Source: Tenacibaculum finnmarkense (GTDB taxonomy: Bacteria > Bacteroidota > Bacteroidia > Flavobacteriales > Flavobacteriaceae). From it: a DNA stretch of 64,000 bases. The stretch covers positions 101,686 through 165,685 of the forward strand of contig NZ_OENA01000098.1 of assembly GCF_900239185.1 (NCBI RefSeq), read 5' to 3'. This document shows, in pieces, positions 63,103 to 64,000 of this stretch; the stretch's first letter is position 1, and each line of letters opens with the position of its first letter. The notes below the pieces were generated by a model, which saw nothing but the letters and a program-made list of their open reading frames with translations, did no database searches and had not been told where the DNA came from. The position numbers were made by a program, and so were the translations under genes.

Positions 63103-63609
63103 ATGAAAAAAATAGGATACATCGTAATTTTATGCTTGTTGTTTTCGGCATGTACTAAATCAATAGATATCGTATATAACCAAACAATAAGTATTCCTAA
63201 GGAGGAAGTTAAAGAAGATGCTGAACAAAACCTTGTTGGTGTTTGGGATGGTACATTAGAGTGTTCAAGTTGTTGTTCGCCAAAGTATCGCTATACTTTA
63301 ACTATTACAAAGCATGAACTAGCAAGCGAATTAATTGAAGGTTCATTAAAAATTTCAGGAATTCCAGATCAGCAATACTTTGCTGTTTTTAAGTTAGATA
63401 TGAAATTTGAAGGTGATAAACTAACTGTTGAAACCATCGATAAAACAGAAATAGACAATCCTAAAGCTGGTTGTGGTCGTTATTGTACTGAAAATACCTA
63501 TGAACTTATTTTATCGAAAGATAAGACTAAATTTGAAGGTTTTTGGGTTAAATCAAACGGATGTAGTGTGTCAGATAACTCAACATTAATTAATCTTGAA
63601 AAACAGTAA
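63103..63609 (+). CDS. Putative lipoprotein, cassette copy 2
   Basis: A 168-residue paralogue of the 61723-62271 protein: the same signal (KKIGYIVILCLLFSAC), a shorter acidic stretch (KEEVKEDAEQ instead of the long Glu-rich one) and the same LVGVWDGTLECSSCCSPKY core. The central segment TITKHELASELIEGSLKISG is identical in both. Differences cluster in the acidic stretch and in the region around DKTEIDNPKAGCG. The 18 bases before the start codon are also shared with copy 1. Function unknown. Confidence 0.75.
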   Translation: MKKIGYIVILCLLFSACTKSIDIVYNQTISIPKEEVKEDAEQNLVGVWDGTLECSSCCSPKYRYTLTITKHELASELIEGSLKISGIPDQQYFAVFKLDMKFEGDKLTVETIDKTEIDNPKAGCGRYCTENTYELILSKDKTKFEGFWVKSNGCSVSDNSTLINLEKQ

Positions 63610-63610
63610 T

Positions 63611-64000
63611 ATGAAACTAAAAGTAGTTTTAATAATTCATTTATTTCTTGCTTGTATATCGATAAACGGGCAAGAAAAAGCATCGCATCAAGGTTTATAT
63701 GCCGACATAGGATATGAAGTAGGTTTTATAGCTGCAACATTGCATAAAACCACTATGCCGTTTACACATAGTAATTTTGGTAGTTTAGGAAGTCAAATTA
63801 ACAATTCTTTGTCGTTAACGGCGCTTTATAAAACACCGTTTAATGCTCAAATTAAGCTAGGTTATATTGGCTCGTATGCTAATTTAACGATAGATGGGCT
63901 TAGCAATGAAAGAGAATTTACAGTGCATACGAATTATTTTATGCACACGGCTTTATTAGGAGCGGGGTATAGCTTTCAGATAAAAAAAGACCTAGATATA
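63611..64000 (+). CDS. Outer-membrane beta-barrel-like protein, cassette copy 2 (partial, 3' end off the window)
   Basis: From the ATG at 63611 the frame is open to the edge (130 codons). The protein is almost identical to the first 130 residues of the 62273-63007 copy; I see only Val/Ala at residue 24. The DNA of the two is also nearly identical. It begins one base after the lipoprotein stop, as in copy 1. The remainder lies beyond position 64000. Confidence 0.75.
   Translation, partial: MKLKVVLIIHLFLACISINGQEKASHQGLYADIGYEVGFIAATLHKTTMPFTHSNFGSLGSQINNSLSLTALYKTPFNAQIKLGYIGSYANLTIDGLSNEREFTVHTNYFMHTALLGAGYSFQIKKDLDI

Noticed and set aside
1..64000. tRNA and rRNA genes
   Set aside because: I looked for T-loop (GGTTCGAATCC-like) sequences with cloverleaf context and for conserved rRNA stretches on both strands and saw none. 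A tRNA search program would settle it.

Overview
The window is AT-rich chromosomal DNA from a member of the Bacteroidetes, most probably a marine Flavobacteriaceae of the Tenacibaculum/Polaribacter kind. The placement rests on PorP/SprF and gliding-type C-terminal domains of the type IX secretion system (T9SS), an ECF sigma/FecR/TonB-receptor triad, TAnnTTTG promoter elements before many genes, DUF4856/imelysin lipoproteins and Bacteroidetes-type protein families. This is inferred from gene content; no rRNA is present, so genus and species are not established. I recognised no rRNA, tRNA, CRISPR array, prophage or transposase gene.

Layout. 1-2 kb: folD (cut by the window edge) and ffh. 2.3-6.6 kb: an iron-type surface-signalling unit (ECF sigma, FecR, STN-TonB receptor) whose receptor has no ordinary start codon at its real N-terminus. 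6.7-17 kb: housekeeping genes ychF, DUF2461, thioesterase, DEAD-box helicase, TRIC-like channel, LysM protein, RsmB-like methyltransferase, SH3 protein, and a recG with a DUF559 nuclease domain inserted in the helicase. 17-28 kb: GIY-YIG protein, methyltransferase, NamZ-like muramidase, FtsX-type permease, cystathionine beta-synthase, lipA, Nramp transporter, ECF sigma and aquaporin. 28.1-28.8 kb is an intergenic repeat island with a 144-bp tandem array. 28.8-39.7 kb: murB, aminotransferase, aspartyl protease/PDZ, DUF1573, valS, HMG-CoA lyase, zinc-protease-like protein and 5'-nucleotidase.

39.8-52.7 kb is an iron-acquisition block: DUF4856 lipoprotein, imelysin, fatty-acid-hydroxylase family protein, TonB receptor, HTTM (gamma-carboxylase-like) protein, and then an Fe(III) ABC transporter (binding lipoprotein, permease, ATPase) with small unrelated genes between its parts. 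52.8-58.4 kb is a leftward T9SS cargo cluster: two PorP/SprF proteins, two proteins with type B sorting domains and two Ig/PKD-type secreted proteins with no sorting domain. 58.5-61.7 kb is a rightward cassette of thioredoxin, ApbE flavin transferase, DUF4266 Cys/Gly-tailed lipoprotein and DUF3570 outer-membrane protein with very long Asp/His tracts. From 61.7 kb to the edge a lipoprotein plus beta-barrel gene pair occurs twice in tandem, the second copy running off the window.

The intergenic regions carry at least three families of dispersed structured repeats (about 90 bp, 125-144 bp and 45-90 bp). The least explained items are these repeats, the DUF559 insertion in RecG, the ApbE/DUF4266/DUF3570 cassette and the mosaic tandem duplication at the right end.
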